Positions 1 to 6,545 of a stretch of 9,318 nt of DNA are shown here, piece after piece; the stretch's first letter is position 1, and the number at the start of each line of letters is the position of its first letter. Source of the stretch: Clostridia bacterium (GTDB lineage Bacteria > Bacillota > Clostridia > Oscillospirales > CAG-382). Position numbers and translations under genes: made by a program. Location: NCBI GenBank assembly GCA_017959195.1, contig JAGDBE010000107.1:1-9318 (forward strand), written 5' to 3'. A model generated the notes under the pieces. That model was not told the origin of the DNA, ran no database searches, and saw only the letters and a program-made list of their open reading frames with translations.

Positions 1-732
1 CATGTTTCCGCTCGCCTCGATGATGGCTCTGCCGGAAGCAATTTTTACGCATTCGCTCATCATCTCGTTCGGCATGTTGTCGAGCATGATGATGTCGGCC
101 GTTGCTTCGAGCGCTTCCATGAGCTGCTCAATGGTTTCGACCTCGACCTCGATTTTGAGAGTGTGGGGAATCATCTTTCTTGCGTTTTCCACGGCCTTTT
201 TGATGCCGCCCGAAACCGCGATGTGGTTGTCTTTGATTAAAACGCCGGAAGCGAGATTGAATCTGTGGTTGGTGCCGCCGCCTACGCGTATGGCGTATTT
301 TTCAAGCGCTCTTACGCCGGGCGTGGTCTTTCTCGTGTCGGTGATTTTCGCCTTGGTGCCTTCAACGCTCTTTACGGCCTTTGCCGTCTTTGAAGCGATA
401 CCCGAAAGGTGCTGCATAAAGTTGAGCACCGTTCTTTCGCAAACGAGCAAGGTCCTTGCGTTGCCCTCGACTTCGGCGATTACGTCGCCTTTTTTAAGGG
501 CGTCGCCGTCTTTGAAATGCGGCTTAAATACAACCGACGAATCGAATTTCTTGAAGATGTGGTCCGCAAGGTCGATTCCGCAGATAATCATTTCTTCTTT
601 TGCGATGAATTTTCCTGTTGCCGTCTTGTCAACGGGGATGGTCGATACCGTCGTGATGTCTCCCGAGCCGATGTCCTCGTTTAACGCAAGGTTGATGATG
701 TTGTCAACCAGGGGATTGTCAAAATAATACAT
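1..732 (-). CDS. nadC: Nicotinate-nucleotide diphosphorylase (quinolinate phosphoribosyltransferase), 3' end cut by window edge
   Basis: Converts quinolinate and PRPP to nicotinate mononucleotide, CO2 and pyrophosphate; it is a cytosolic enzyme and the last step of the de novo branch. 244 residues are visible and the frame is still open at position 1; the family is about 280 residues, so roughly 35 C-terminal residues are missing. Signatures seen: ERTVLNFMQHLSGIA (99-113), DTRKTTPGVR (132-141), GGGTNHR (151-157), LIKDNH (165-170), the acidic EVEVE stretch (195-199) and MLDN (216-219). These carry the Arg, Lys and His residues that bind quinolinate and PRPP in the family, and the acidic pair near the PRPP site. 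The ATG at 730-732 is preceded by AAAGG at 743-747, 10 nt away. It lies 21 nt after the nadB stop, so it is probably the third gene of a nadABC operon. Identification is firm. Confidence 0.96.
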   Translation of the reverse strand, partial: MYYFDNPLVDNIINLALNEDIGSGDITTVSTIPVDKTATGKFIAKEEMIICGIDLADHIFKKFDSSVVFKPHFKDGDALKKGDVIAEVEGNARTLLVCERTVLNFMQHLSGIASKTAKAVKSVEGTKAKITDTRKTTPGVRALEKYAIRVGGGTNHRFNLASGVLIKDNHIAVSGGIKKAVENARKMIPHTLKIEVEVETIEQLMEALEATADIIMLDNMPNEMMSECVKIASGRAIIEASGNM

Positions 733-753
733 GTGATGCCTGCCTTTCGTTAT

Positions 754-1797
754 TTAATCGACGATGTAGTGGGAGCCGAGACTTTCACGGCGCGCGCACG
801 CGCTTTCCGCGATGACCGTTGACGCCATTGCCGCGTTGAAAACCGTGTACTGCTTAACCGTCGATAAATTCTTTCTTCTGTATTTGTCGTATATTCTGTC
901 AAGTTCGCTGTGCGCGTATTCAAGCTCCGACGTGTGCCGTATTGCGCCGACGTTTTTAGTCATGAGCGACTTCATATACTCGATGTCCTTGTCAATTTCC
1001 TCGTCGCCGGGGCAGACGTCTTCGAATATTTCACTTTCCGGAATGACGAAATTATACCCGCCCGGACTGCGGAAATCGGCGTTTATGTTTCTTGCCGCAC
1101 GCCTGCCGAAAACGAGGCATTCAAGCGTTGAATTGCTTGCAAGACGGTTTGCGCCCTGAACGCCGGTGCACGCCGTCTCACCGCATGCGTATAAACCGCT
1201 TATCGCGGTCCTTGCGTGAATGTCTGTCTTCACTCCGCCCATCATGTAGTGCTCCGTCGGGTGTACGGGAATGTGCTCCGACGGCACGTGAATGCCGAGC
1301 GAACGGCATTTCTGGAAAATGGTGGGGAAGCGGGATGCGAAAAATTCCTCCGACATGTCGGAAACGTCGAGATATACGAACTGATCTCCCGTTTTCTGTA
1401 AATCCTTTAAGATTTCCCTCGTCACAATGTCTCTCGGCGCAAGGTCGCGAAGCGAGTGCTTGTTGTACATGAACGCTTCTCCCTTGGAGTTTTTAAGTAT
1501 TCCGCCCTCACCGCGCACGGCTTCGGACACGAGAAACATTCTTCCGTTTTCAATGCCCTTTGCAAGCGCCGTCGGGTGAAACTGCACGAATTCCATATCC
1601 TTACAGGGAGTGCCTGCGCGTAAGCACGCGGCAATTCCGTCGCCCGTGGAGTTTTTTGGGTTGGTGGAGTACTTGTATAACTGACCTATCGAGCCGGTTG
1701 CGATAACGACGTTTCGGGAAAATATTATGCGGTTACGCTCGTTGTTGTTGACAACGACGCCGCTCGTTCCGTTTTGGTCGGTTACGACGTCAACGAA
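754..1797 (-). CDS. nadB: L-aspartate oxidase NadB, C-terminal part (downstream of a frameshift)
   Basis: This frame continues the nadB 5' part after a one-base shift near 1797. It is open from the shift to the TAA at 754-756. The first in-frame ATG is only at 1594-1596 (DMEFVQFHPTAL), but conserved NadB sequence extends upstream of it: VVIATGSIGQLY (second FAD contact), then STGDGI and AAC. Further motifs are QFHPTAL, the EHYMMGGVKTD active-site segment, and GLYACGETACTGVQGANRLASN-like flavin-binding sequence, ending with a helical C-terminal domain and ESLGSHY. Residues for fumarate/succinate-type substrate binding (His in EHYMMGG, Arg in GANRLAS) are intact. No further stops or gaps are seen. 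By itself this fragment lacks the dinucleotide-binding N-terminus and would not be a working oxidase. Joined to the 5' part it gives about 514 residues, which is normal for NadB. Confidence 0.93.
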   Translation of the reverse strand, partial: FVDVVTDQNGTSGVVVNNNERNRIIFSRNVVIATGSIGQLYKYSTNPKNSTGDGIAACLRAGTPCKDMEFVQFHPTALAKGIENGRMFLVSEAVRGEGGILKNSKGEAFMYNKHSLRDLAPRDIVTREILKDLQKTGDQFVYLDVSDMSEEFFASRFPTIFQKCRSLGIHVPSEHIPVHPTEHYMMGGVKTDIHARTAISGLYACGETACTGVQGANRLASNSTLECLVFGRRAARNINADFRSPGGYNFVIPESEIFEDVCPGDEEIDKDIEYMKSLMTKNVGAIRHTSELEYAHSELDRIYDKYRRKNLSTVKQYTVFNAAMASTVIAESACARRESLGSHYIVD

Positions 1798-2297
1798 AAC
1801 GTATCGAAGAAAATCTTTATGTTTTTTCGGCTTTGCGCCTCTTTTCCGAGCGTTTCGGTCATGATTCTGCCGGTAGCGTCTCCGCCGCAGTGAAGAATAC
1901 GCCTGCAGCTGTGTCCGCCTTCGCGCGTAACTATCGTGTCGCCGTTTTCATCCCTGTCAAACTGTACGCCGAGCCTTATAATATCGTCTATTATTTCGGG
2001 GCCTTCCGTTACGAGCGTGCGCACCGCCTTTTCGTCGCAGTGGCCTGCGCCGGCGATAAGCGTGTCTTTTACGTGCAGGTCAAAGGAGTCCCACTTTTTT
2101 GTTACTGCGGCGATTCCGCCCTGCGCAAGATAAGAGCTTCCGCCGTCAATGTGGCCTTTAACTATAATCGCGACGCTCTTGTCGGGATCGACGTTGAGAG
2201 CGCAGTATAATCCTGCAAGTCCGCCGCCGACGATGATTACGTCGAATATTTCGTTGTTGTTTTCAAGTTCTTTGCTGTTGAATAAATATCTTCTCAT
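1782..2297 (-). CDS. nadB: L-aspartate oxidase NadB, N-terminal part (truncated by a frameshift)
   Basis: NadB oxidises L-aspartate to iminoaspartate with FAD, feeding NadA. This 171-residue reading frame holds the FAD-binding Rossmann start (VIIVGGGLAG, about 20-29), SSYLAQGGIAAV (54-65) and REGGHSCRRILHCGGDATGRI (125-145), all typical of the NadB/SdhA flavoprotein family. After KIFFDTF (161-167) the frame runs into SLTS and a TAA at 1782-1784, where the family continues into a beta strand. The matching continuation lies in the next frame. The ATG at 2295-2297 is 3 nt after the nadA stop (2301-2303), with only a weak, distant purine stretch (GGGAAG inside nadA), so translation is probably coupled to nadA. 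As written the product would be a truncated, inactive protein. Confidence 0.93.
   Translation of the reverse strand: MRRYLFNSKELENNNEIFDVIIVGGGLAGLYCALNVDPDKSVAIIVKGHIDGGSSYLAQGGIAAVTKKWDSFDLHVKDTLIAGAGHCDEKAVRTLVTEGPEIIDDIIRLGVQFDRDENGDTIVTREGGHSCRRILHCGGDATGRIMTETLGKEAQSRKNIKIFFDTFSLTS
1794..1800 (-). other. nadB: Frameshift point in nadB at an A4/T4 run
   Basis: On the coding strand the 5' part reads GAT ACG TTT TCG TTG ACG TCG TAA. Adding one T to the four-T run (A4 at 1796-1799 on the plus strand) gives GAT ACG TTT TTC GTT GAC GTC GTA, that is DTFFVDVV, which flows directly into VTDQNGTSGVVV and VVIATGS. The change is therefore a net loss of one base. It is not a canonical -1 slippery heptamer: the P-site Phe tRNA would have to re-pair on GTT. 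The homopolymer setting makes a sequencing or assembly error plausible; a real recent mutation is the alternative. Confidence 0.88.
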
Positions 2298-2300
2298 AAA

Positions 2301-3227
2301 TTATTTTGCACTTCCCGCTTTCAGCATGTTGTCAAGACAGGTCCTTGCGGAAACCATAAGTTCATCGCTTAAAATTACTTCGTCGTCGAGGTCCTCAAGC
2401 GTCCAGAGTAGGTCCTCAAGCGTGGTCATCTTCATATTCACGCATACAACGTGGTCCGCTATCGGATATATTTCTTTGCCGGGGCATTCTTCCGTCAGCT
2501 TTTCGACGATAGCCCTTTCGGTGCCGATGATGAACGACTTTTTGTCGGATTCTTTGACGTAATTTATTATTGCAGACGTGCTTCCGACAAAATCGGCATT
2601 TTCATTTATTTCAGGCCTGCATTCCGGGTGAACCAGAACGAGAGAATCGGGGTGAAGTTCTTTTGCCTTTTCGAGTTCGGCAAGCCGTATGTTGTCGTGA
2701 ACCGGGCAGCAGCCGTCAAAGAAGTGGAAAACCTTGTTTGGAAGCTGATTTGCAATGTATGTGCCGAGATTCTTGTCGGGTACGAAAATAATCTCTTTTT
2801 CCTTCATGTTTCTGACGATTTTGAGGGCGTTTGACGAGGTAACGCACATGTCGCATACCGATTTCGTCTCCGCACTCGAATTTATGTAGCAAACGACTGC
2901 GGCGGAAGGGAATTGCTCCTTTAATTTCACAACGTCGTCTTTTGTAATCATGTCAGCCATTCTGCAGCCCGCGTCTTTTCTCGGGATGAATACGTGCTTT
3001 TCGGGATTTAATATTTTTGCGCTTTCAGCCATAAAGGTAACGCCGCAGAAAACAATGTTTTCCGCTTCCGAACTTTTTGCCTTTTTTGCAAGCTCAAAAC
3101 TGTCCCCGCAGAAATCCGCAACGTGCTGAATGTCGAGATCCTGATAAAGATGCGCAAGAATAACGGCATTTTTTTCTTTTTTCAGTTTTAAGATTTTTTT
3201 GATAACGTTTTCTTTGCCGCTCGGCAT
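2301..3227 (-). CDS. nadA: Quinolinate synthase (4Fe-4S)
   Basis: Condenses iminoaspartate (from NadB) with dihydroxyacetone phosphate to give quinolinate, using an oxygen-sensitive [4Fe-4S] cluster. It has 308 residues, typical of the compact NadA form of Clostridia, Thermotoga and archaea. Three cysteines fit the cluster ligands by context and spacing: C88 in DAGCRMADMI, C174 in GCCPVH and C262 in CVNMKMTTLE. Other family features are ILAHLYQ near the N-terminus (23-29), CYINSSAETK (113-122), the TSSNA motif (130-134), HPECRPE (200-206) and GST (215-217). The ATG at 3225-3227 is preceded by AGAGGG at 3235-3240 with a 7-nt spacer. It is the first gene of the nadA-nadB-nadC unit, with a promoter just upstream (3263-3291). 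Confidence 0.97.
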   Translation of the reverse strand: MPSGKENVIKKILKLKKEKNAVILAHLYQDLDIQHVADFCGDSFELAKKAKSSEAENIVFCGVTFMAESAKILNPEKHVFIPRKDAGCRMADMITKDDVVKLKEQFPSAAVVCYINSSAETKSVCDMCVTSSNALKIVRNMKEKEIIFVPDKNLGTYIANQLPNKVFHFFDGCCPVHDNIRLAELEKAKELHPDSLVLVHPECRPEINENADFVGSTSAIINYVKESDKKSFIIGTERAIVEKLTEECPGKEIYPIADHVVCVNMKMTTLEDLLWTLEDLDDEVILSDELMVSARTCLDNMLKAGSAK

Positions 3228-3262
3228 AATGAAACCCTCTTTACAAACTATATAATTAATAT

Positions 3263-3291
3263 ATTATAACATTTATATATAAAAAAAACAA
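3263..3291 (-). promoter_or_regulatory. Probable sigma-A promoter of nadABC with extended -10
   Basis: On the minus strand the -10 is TATAAT (3263-3268), preceded by TGT to make the extended form TGTTATAAT (3263-3271). A weak -35, TTGTTT (3286-3291), lies 17 nt upstream. The expected start near 3256 leaves a leader of about 29 nt before the nadA ATG. The surrounding 3240-3290 stretch is almost pure A/T, much richer than the coding DNA. A 10-bp palindrome TAATATATTA (3257-3266) overlaps the -10, but in such AT-rich DNA I do not call it an operator. The leader is too short for a riboswitch. Confidence 0.7.
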
Positions 3292-3315
3292 GTCCAAAGT
3301 GTAACGGCGGGAAAG

Positions 3316-3358
3316 AAAGATGCGAAAACAAAAAGAACCGATAAAATCGGTTCTTTTT
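3316..3358 (-). terminator. Intrinsic terminator after rpsU
   Basis: A perfect 13-bp inverted repeat (arms 3330-3342 and 3346-3358) with core GAACCGAT/ATCGGTTC and a 3-nt loop is followed on the minus strand by a T-rich tract (TTTTTGTTTT, to about 3325). It sits 17 nt past the rpsU stop and upstream of the nadA promoter, so it separates rpsU from nadABC. Because the arms begin and end in A and T runs, the hairpin could also stop transcripts from the plus strand, but no plus-strand gene is seen. Confidence 0.9.
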
Positions 3359-3375
3359 ACAGTCAAAATAATTTC

Positions 3376-3552
3376 TTATTTGAACTTGCGCTTACGAGCG
3401 GCTTCGGATTTTTTCTTACGCTTTACGCTGGGTTTTTCATAGTGCTCTCTTTTGCGTAATTCGGTAAGAACCCCGCTTCTTGCGCACTGCCTCTTGAATC
3501 TGCGAAGAGCGCTGTCAAGTGATTCGTTTTCCTTGATTTTAATTTCTGCCAT
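3376..3552 (-). CDS. rpsU: Small ribosomal subunit protein bS21
   Basis: A 58-residue, very basic protein that binds the 30S subunit near the 3' end of 16S rRNA and takes part in initiation. The N-terminal segment MAEIKIKENESLDSALRRFK, followed by a single Cys, SGVLTELRKREHYEKPS, and a C-terminal tail of Lys/Arg (KRKKKSEAARKRKFK), is the standard bS21 pattern and length. The ATG at 3550-3552 follows a strong purine-rich ribosome binding site (3560-3570). It has its own promoter (3613-3642) and terminator, so it appears to be monocistronic, placed between leuS and nadA. In many Firmicutes rpsU sits next to yqeY or in the dnaG-rpoD region, so this location is less usual. Confidence 0.97.
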   Translation of the reverse strand: MAEIKIKENESLDSALRRFKRQCARSGVLTELRKREHYEKPSVKRKKKSEAARKRKFK

Positions 3553-3559
3553 CTATATT

Positions 3560-3570
3560 CCCCTCCCTCC
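3560..3570 (-). promoter_or_regulatory. rpsU: Tandem Shine-Dalgarno of rpsU
   Basis: The minus strand reads GGAGGGAGGGG directly upstream of rpsU. This contains two overlapping GGAGG cores, at 3566-3570 and 3562-3566, lying 13 and 9 nt before the ATG. It is stronger than the AGAGG or AAAGG sites seen before the other genes in the window. The 9-nt spaced copy is probably the one used. Confidence 0.8.
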
Positions 3571-3612
3571 GCGCTTTGGCAAAGAGAAATTTCTTCCCTA
3601 TACTATATTGGT

Positions 3613-3642
3613 ATTATAACCTACACTTGCATAATATGTCAA
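3613..3642 (-). promoter_or_regulatory. Near-consensus sigma-A promoter of rpsU
   Basis: On the minus strand a perfect -35 TTGACA (3637-3642) and a perfect -10 TATAAT (3613-3618) are separated by 18 nt. The expected start near 3606 gives a leader of about 54 nt. The promoter lies in the 140-nt AT-rich gap between the leuS stop and rpsU. No clear intrinsic terminator is seen between leuS and this promoter, so read-through from leuS is possible. The leader contains only short self-complementary stretches (AGAAATTTCT, CTTTGCCAAAG). Confidence 0.85.
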
Positions 3643-3692
3643 GTAAATTACAAAAAATATTATTAACAAAATGTAAATTATTAAGTATTAAA

Positions 3693-6104
3693 TTATTTTA
3701 CGACAATGTTAATCAGCTTGTCGGGAATGACGATTTCCTTGATAACGGTTTTGCCTTCAAGGAGCTTTGAGAATTTCTCCGACGATTTGACTGCGGCGAG
3801 CGCGTCGTCTTTCGGTAAGCCCGCGTCAAGCGTAATCGTGCCCTTGAACTTTCCGCAAATCTGCACTGCGACTTCGCAAACCGAGTCAACCGTCTTTGCC
3901 GCATCATATACCGGCCACGGAGCAAGGGAAGCGAAAGAATCCTTTTCGCAGGCGCCGTGCCAGATTTCTTCGGCAAGGTGCGGCGCGAACGGGCAGAGAA
4001 GAAGCGTAAAGGTTTCAAGCTCGTCGAGCGTGAGAGTTCCCTTGTCGGAAATCTCGTTCATAAGCTCCATCATTGCGGCGATCGCCGTGTTCATCTTTAG
4101 ACTGTCGATGTCTTCCGTAACCTTCTTTATGGTCTTGTGGAAAACTTTTTCGAGCTCGGGCGTCACGCCTCTGCCGGAAGCGATGTCGGGCAGGGAAGCG
4201 AACTTGTCTAAAAATCTCTTACAGCCCTTTATACTTTGACTCGACCACGGAGCCGACTTTTCAAAGTCGCCTATGAACATCTCGTAAAGACGCATGGTGT
4301 CTGCGCCGTATTCGTTGATTATGTCGTCGGGATTGACTACGTTGCCCCTCGATTTTGACATTTTTTCGCCGTTTTCGCCGAGAATCATGCCGTGCGACGT
4401 GCGTTTTGCATAAGGCTCGGGACAGGAGAGAATGCCGATGTCGTATAAGAACTTCGCCCAGAATCTCGAGTAGAGCAGGTGAAGCGTCGTGTGCTCCATA
4501 CCGCCGTTGTACCAGTCAACCGGCATCCAGTAGTCAAGAGCTTCTTTGGAAGCAAGCGCGCTGTCATTGTTCGGGTCGCAGTACCTGAGGAAATACCAGG
4601 AAGAACCCGCCCATTGAGGCATCGTGTCGGTCTCACGCTTTGCGGGACCCTTGCATTTCGGACACGGACAGTTAATCCAGTCGGAAAGCGCGGCAAGCGG
4701 ACTTTCGCCGTCTGCACCCGGCTCAAACGAGTCAACGTTGGGAAGCGTCAGCGGAAGCTCTTCTTCCGGAACGGGAACCCATCCGCATTTTTCGCAGTAA
4801 ACGAGCGGAATCGGCTCGCCCCAGTAACGCTGCCTTGAAAATACCCAGTCGCGAAGCTTGAAATTGACCTTTCTTTCGCCTTTGCCGTTGGAAACGAGCC
4901 AGTCTATTATCTTGTTTTTGGCGTCTGCGACTTCAAGTCCGTCAAGGAATCCGGAATTAACGAGAATACCGGTCTGAACGTCGGTAAACGCCTCTTTTTC
5001 AACGTCTCCGCCGCTTACTACCTCGACTATCGGAAGCGAGAACTTCTTTGCAAAGTCCCAGTCTCTCGTGTCGTGCGCGGGAACGGCCATTATCGCACCC
5101 GTTCCGTAGGTTATGAGAACGTAATCCGATACGAATATCGGGATGTTTTCGTTGTTTACGGGGTTTATTGCGCGAATGCCCTTTATTTCAACGCCTGTCT
5201 TTTCCTTCTTGTCGGCAAGCTCGGTTCTCTCAAAATCACTCTTTTTCGCGGCTTCCGCCTTGTAGGCGTTGACCTCGTCAATGTTTTGTATGAGAGAAGC
5301 GTTTTGCTCGATAAAGGGATGCTCCGGCGCGATAACCATGTATGTTGCGCCGAAAAGCGTGTCGGGACGCGTCGTGTAAACGCGCAGATTTTCGCCCGCC
5401 GTCGTCGCGAAATCCACTTCCGCGCCTTCGCTGCGGCCTATCCAGTTCTTCTGCTGAACGTTTACTCTTTCTATGAAGTCCACAAGATCAAGATCGTCGA
5501 TAAGACGCTGGGCGTACTCGGTGATTTTCAGCATCCACTGGCTTTTTTCACGCCTTATTACTTCGCTTCCGCATCGTTCGCATACGCCGTTTACGACTTC
5601 CTCGTTTGCGAGCACGCATTTGCAGGAAGTGCACCAGTTGACCGCCATTTTCGACTTGTAGGCGAGTCCGTGCTTGAATAACTGTATGAAAATCCACTGA
5701 GTCCACTTGTAGTATTTTTCGTCGGTCGTGTTAATCTCTCTCGACCAGTCGAAAGAAAGACCGAGCGACATGAGCTGACTCTTGAAACGGGCAATATTCT
5801 TTTCTGTAACCGTTTTCGGATGAATTTTGTTCTTGATAGCAAAATTTTCCGTCGGAAGACCGAAAGCGTCCCAGCCCATGGGATACATAACGTTGAACCC
5901 CTGCATGCGCTTCTTTCTCGAAACGATGTCGAGCGCCGTGTAGGAACGCGGATGTCCTACGTGAAGGCCCTGACCGGAGGGGTAGGGGAATTCCACGAGG
6001 GCGTAATACTTGGGAAGAGTAAAGTCGTTTTTGGCGTGGAAAGCGCCTTTTGACTCCCATTCCTCCTGCCATTTCTTTTCGATTTTCTTGAAATCGTAGT
6101 TCAT
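3693..6104 (-). CDS. leuS: Leucyl-tRNA synthetase
   Basis: Charges tRNA-Leu in the cytosol; class Ia synthetase with editing. I place the start at the ATG at 6102-6104 (803 residues), which begins MNYDFKKIEKKWQ as in other bacterial LeuS proteins. A TTG two codons upstream (6108-6110) is better spaced from the AAAGG site and is the alternative. Seen in order: the HIGH-type HVGH (48-51); a Cys4 zinc-like module CTSCKC...CERC (158-178); the CP1 editing domain with TTRPDTLFGAT (244-254) and AVPAHDTRDWDF (340-351, with the conserved Asp); the second Cys module (about 437-484); GSSWYFLRY; KMSKS (581-585); then the anticodon-binding helices and a C-terminal domain. Length is normal. It is the last gene of the nadD-yqeK-LCP-rsfS-leuS block, 48 nt after rsfS. 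Confidence 0.98.
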   Translation of the reverse strand: MNYDFKKIEKKWQEEWESKGAFHAKNDFTLPKYYALVEFPYPSGQGLHVGHPRSYTALDIVSRKKRMQGFNVMYPMGWDAFGLPTENFAIKNKIHPKTVTEKNIARFKSQLMSLGLSFDWSREINTTDEKYYKWTQWIFIQLFKHGLAYKSKMAVNWCTSCKCVLANEEVVNGVCERCGSEVIRREKSQWMLKITEYAQRLIDDLDLVDFIERVNVQQKNWIGRSEGAEVDFATTAGENLRVYTTRPDTLFGATYMVIAPEHPFIEQNASLIQNIDEVNAYKAEAAKKSDFERTELADKKEKTGVEIKGIRAINPVNNENIPIFVSDYVLITYGTGAIMAVPAHDTRDWDFAKKFSLPIVEVVSGGDVEKEAFTDVQTGILVNSGFLDGLEVADAKNKIIDWLVSNGKGERKVNFKLRDWVFSRQRYWGEPIPLVYCEKCGWVPVPEEELPLTLPNVDSFEPGADGESPLAALSDWINCPCPKCKGPAKRETDTMPQWAGSSWYFLRYCDPNNDSALASKEALDYWMPVDWYNGGMEHTTLHLLYSRFWAKFLYDIGILSCPEPYAKRTSHGMILGENGEKMSKSRGNVVNPDDIINEYGADTMRLYEMFIGDFEKSAPWSSQSIKGCKRFLDKFASLPDIASGRGVTPELEKVFHKTIKKVTEDIDSLKMNTAIAAMMELMNEISDKGTLTLDELETFTLLLCPFAPHLAEEIWHGACEKDSFASLAPWPVYDAAKTVDSVCEVAVQICGKFKGTITLDAGLPKDDALAAVKSSEKFSKLLEGKTVIKEIVIPDKLINIVVK

Positions 6105-6152
6105 TTTCAATATCTGCCTTTCAATCGGTGGTGTCGATTTTCCGCCGTTATT

Positions 6153-6524
6153 TTATTCTTTTTCCTGCTCAAACTCTATTTCGGTGCCTTCCGCCCAAAG
6201 TTTTTCGAGATTGTAGAAATCTCTCGACTGCGGGTTGAAGATGTGAACGATAACGTTCTCGTAATCGAGCAAAACCCAGTTTCCGAGGCCTCTGCCCTCG
6301 ATGTTAGCGGGTTTGATGCCCTTTTCCTCACCGATTTTATATTCAACCTCGTCTGCAAGGGAGTTTACCATCGTGCGCGACGTGCCTCCCGCGATGACGA
6401 AGTAATCCGCGATAACCGTTTTCTCGTCGATTTTTAAGATTTTTACGTCCTGCGCCTTTTTGTTGTCGAGTATTTTCGCAATGTCCAAAGCAAGCTGCTT
6501 TATTTCGTCTTTGTTTTTAAGCAT
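6153..6524 (-). CDS. rsfS: Ribosomal silencing factor RsfS (Iojap/DUF143 family)
   Basis: A 123-residue protein that binds large-subunit protein uL14 and blocks joining of the 30S and 50S subunits, lowering translation in starvation or stationary phase. Family signatures are clear: ADYFVIAGGTSRTMV (39-53), then IEGRGLGNWVLLDYEN (75-90) and VIVHIF with RDFYNLEKLW (101-110). Length is typical for the family. The C-terminus ends in an acidic tail (EIEFEQEKE). The ATG at 6522-6524 has AAGGAAGG upstream with a rather long spacer of 12 nt. It lies 21 nt after the LCP gene and 48 nt before leuS, a common clostridial arrangement. Also called rsfA or ybeB in other species. Confidence 0.96.
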   Translation of the reverse strand: MLKNKDEIKQLALDIAKILDNKKAQDVKILKIDEKTVIADYFVIAGGTSRTMVNSLADEVEYKIGEEKGIKPANIEGRGLGNWVLLDYENVIVHIFNPQSRDFYNLEKLWAEGTEIEFEQEKE

Positions 6525-6545
6525 GAATTTTATTAACCTTCCTTT

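Noticed and set aside
2..727. 241-residue open frame on the plus strand
   Set aside because: It is exactly antisense to nadC, whose motifs are unmistakable. The plus-strand translation is Met/Ser/Leu-rich with no family resemblance, as expected of a codon-bias shadow.
1782..1800. Programmed -1 frameshifting in nadB
   Set aside because: There is no X-XXY-YYZ heptamer in the correct phase and no evident downstream pseudoknot, and NadB is not known to use recoding. A mutation or sequence error is simpler.
2389..2423. Two perfect 14-bp direct repeats (2389-2402 and 2410-2423) in nadA
   Set aside because: They encode TLEDL twice, seven codons apart, in a helix next to the C262 cluster motif where the family normally has TLE...LE. 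This looks like protein-level similarity, not a mobile or regulatory repeat.
3251..3285. AT-rich palindromes upstream of nadA as a possible NiaR or other NAD-repressor operator
   Set aside because: The only perfect palindrome (TAATATATTA) is short and A/T only; such matches are expected by chance in this DNA and I cannot match it to a known operator.
5073..5681. 202-residue open frame on the plus strand
   Set aside because: It is wholly antisense to the leuS editing and catalytic region and has no ribosome binding site or recognisable motif.
6115..6150. Small stem (AATCG/CGATT) between rsfS and leuS as a terminator
   Set aside because: Only 5 bp with a 7-nt loop, and no T tract follows on the minus strand; it leads straight into the leuS ribosome binding site.
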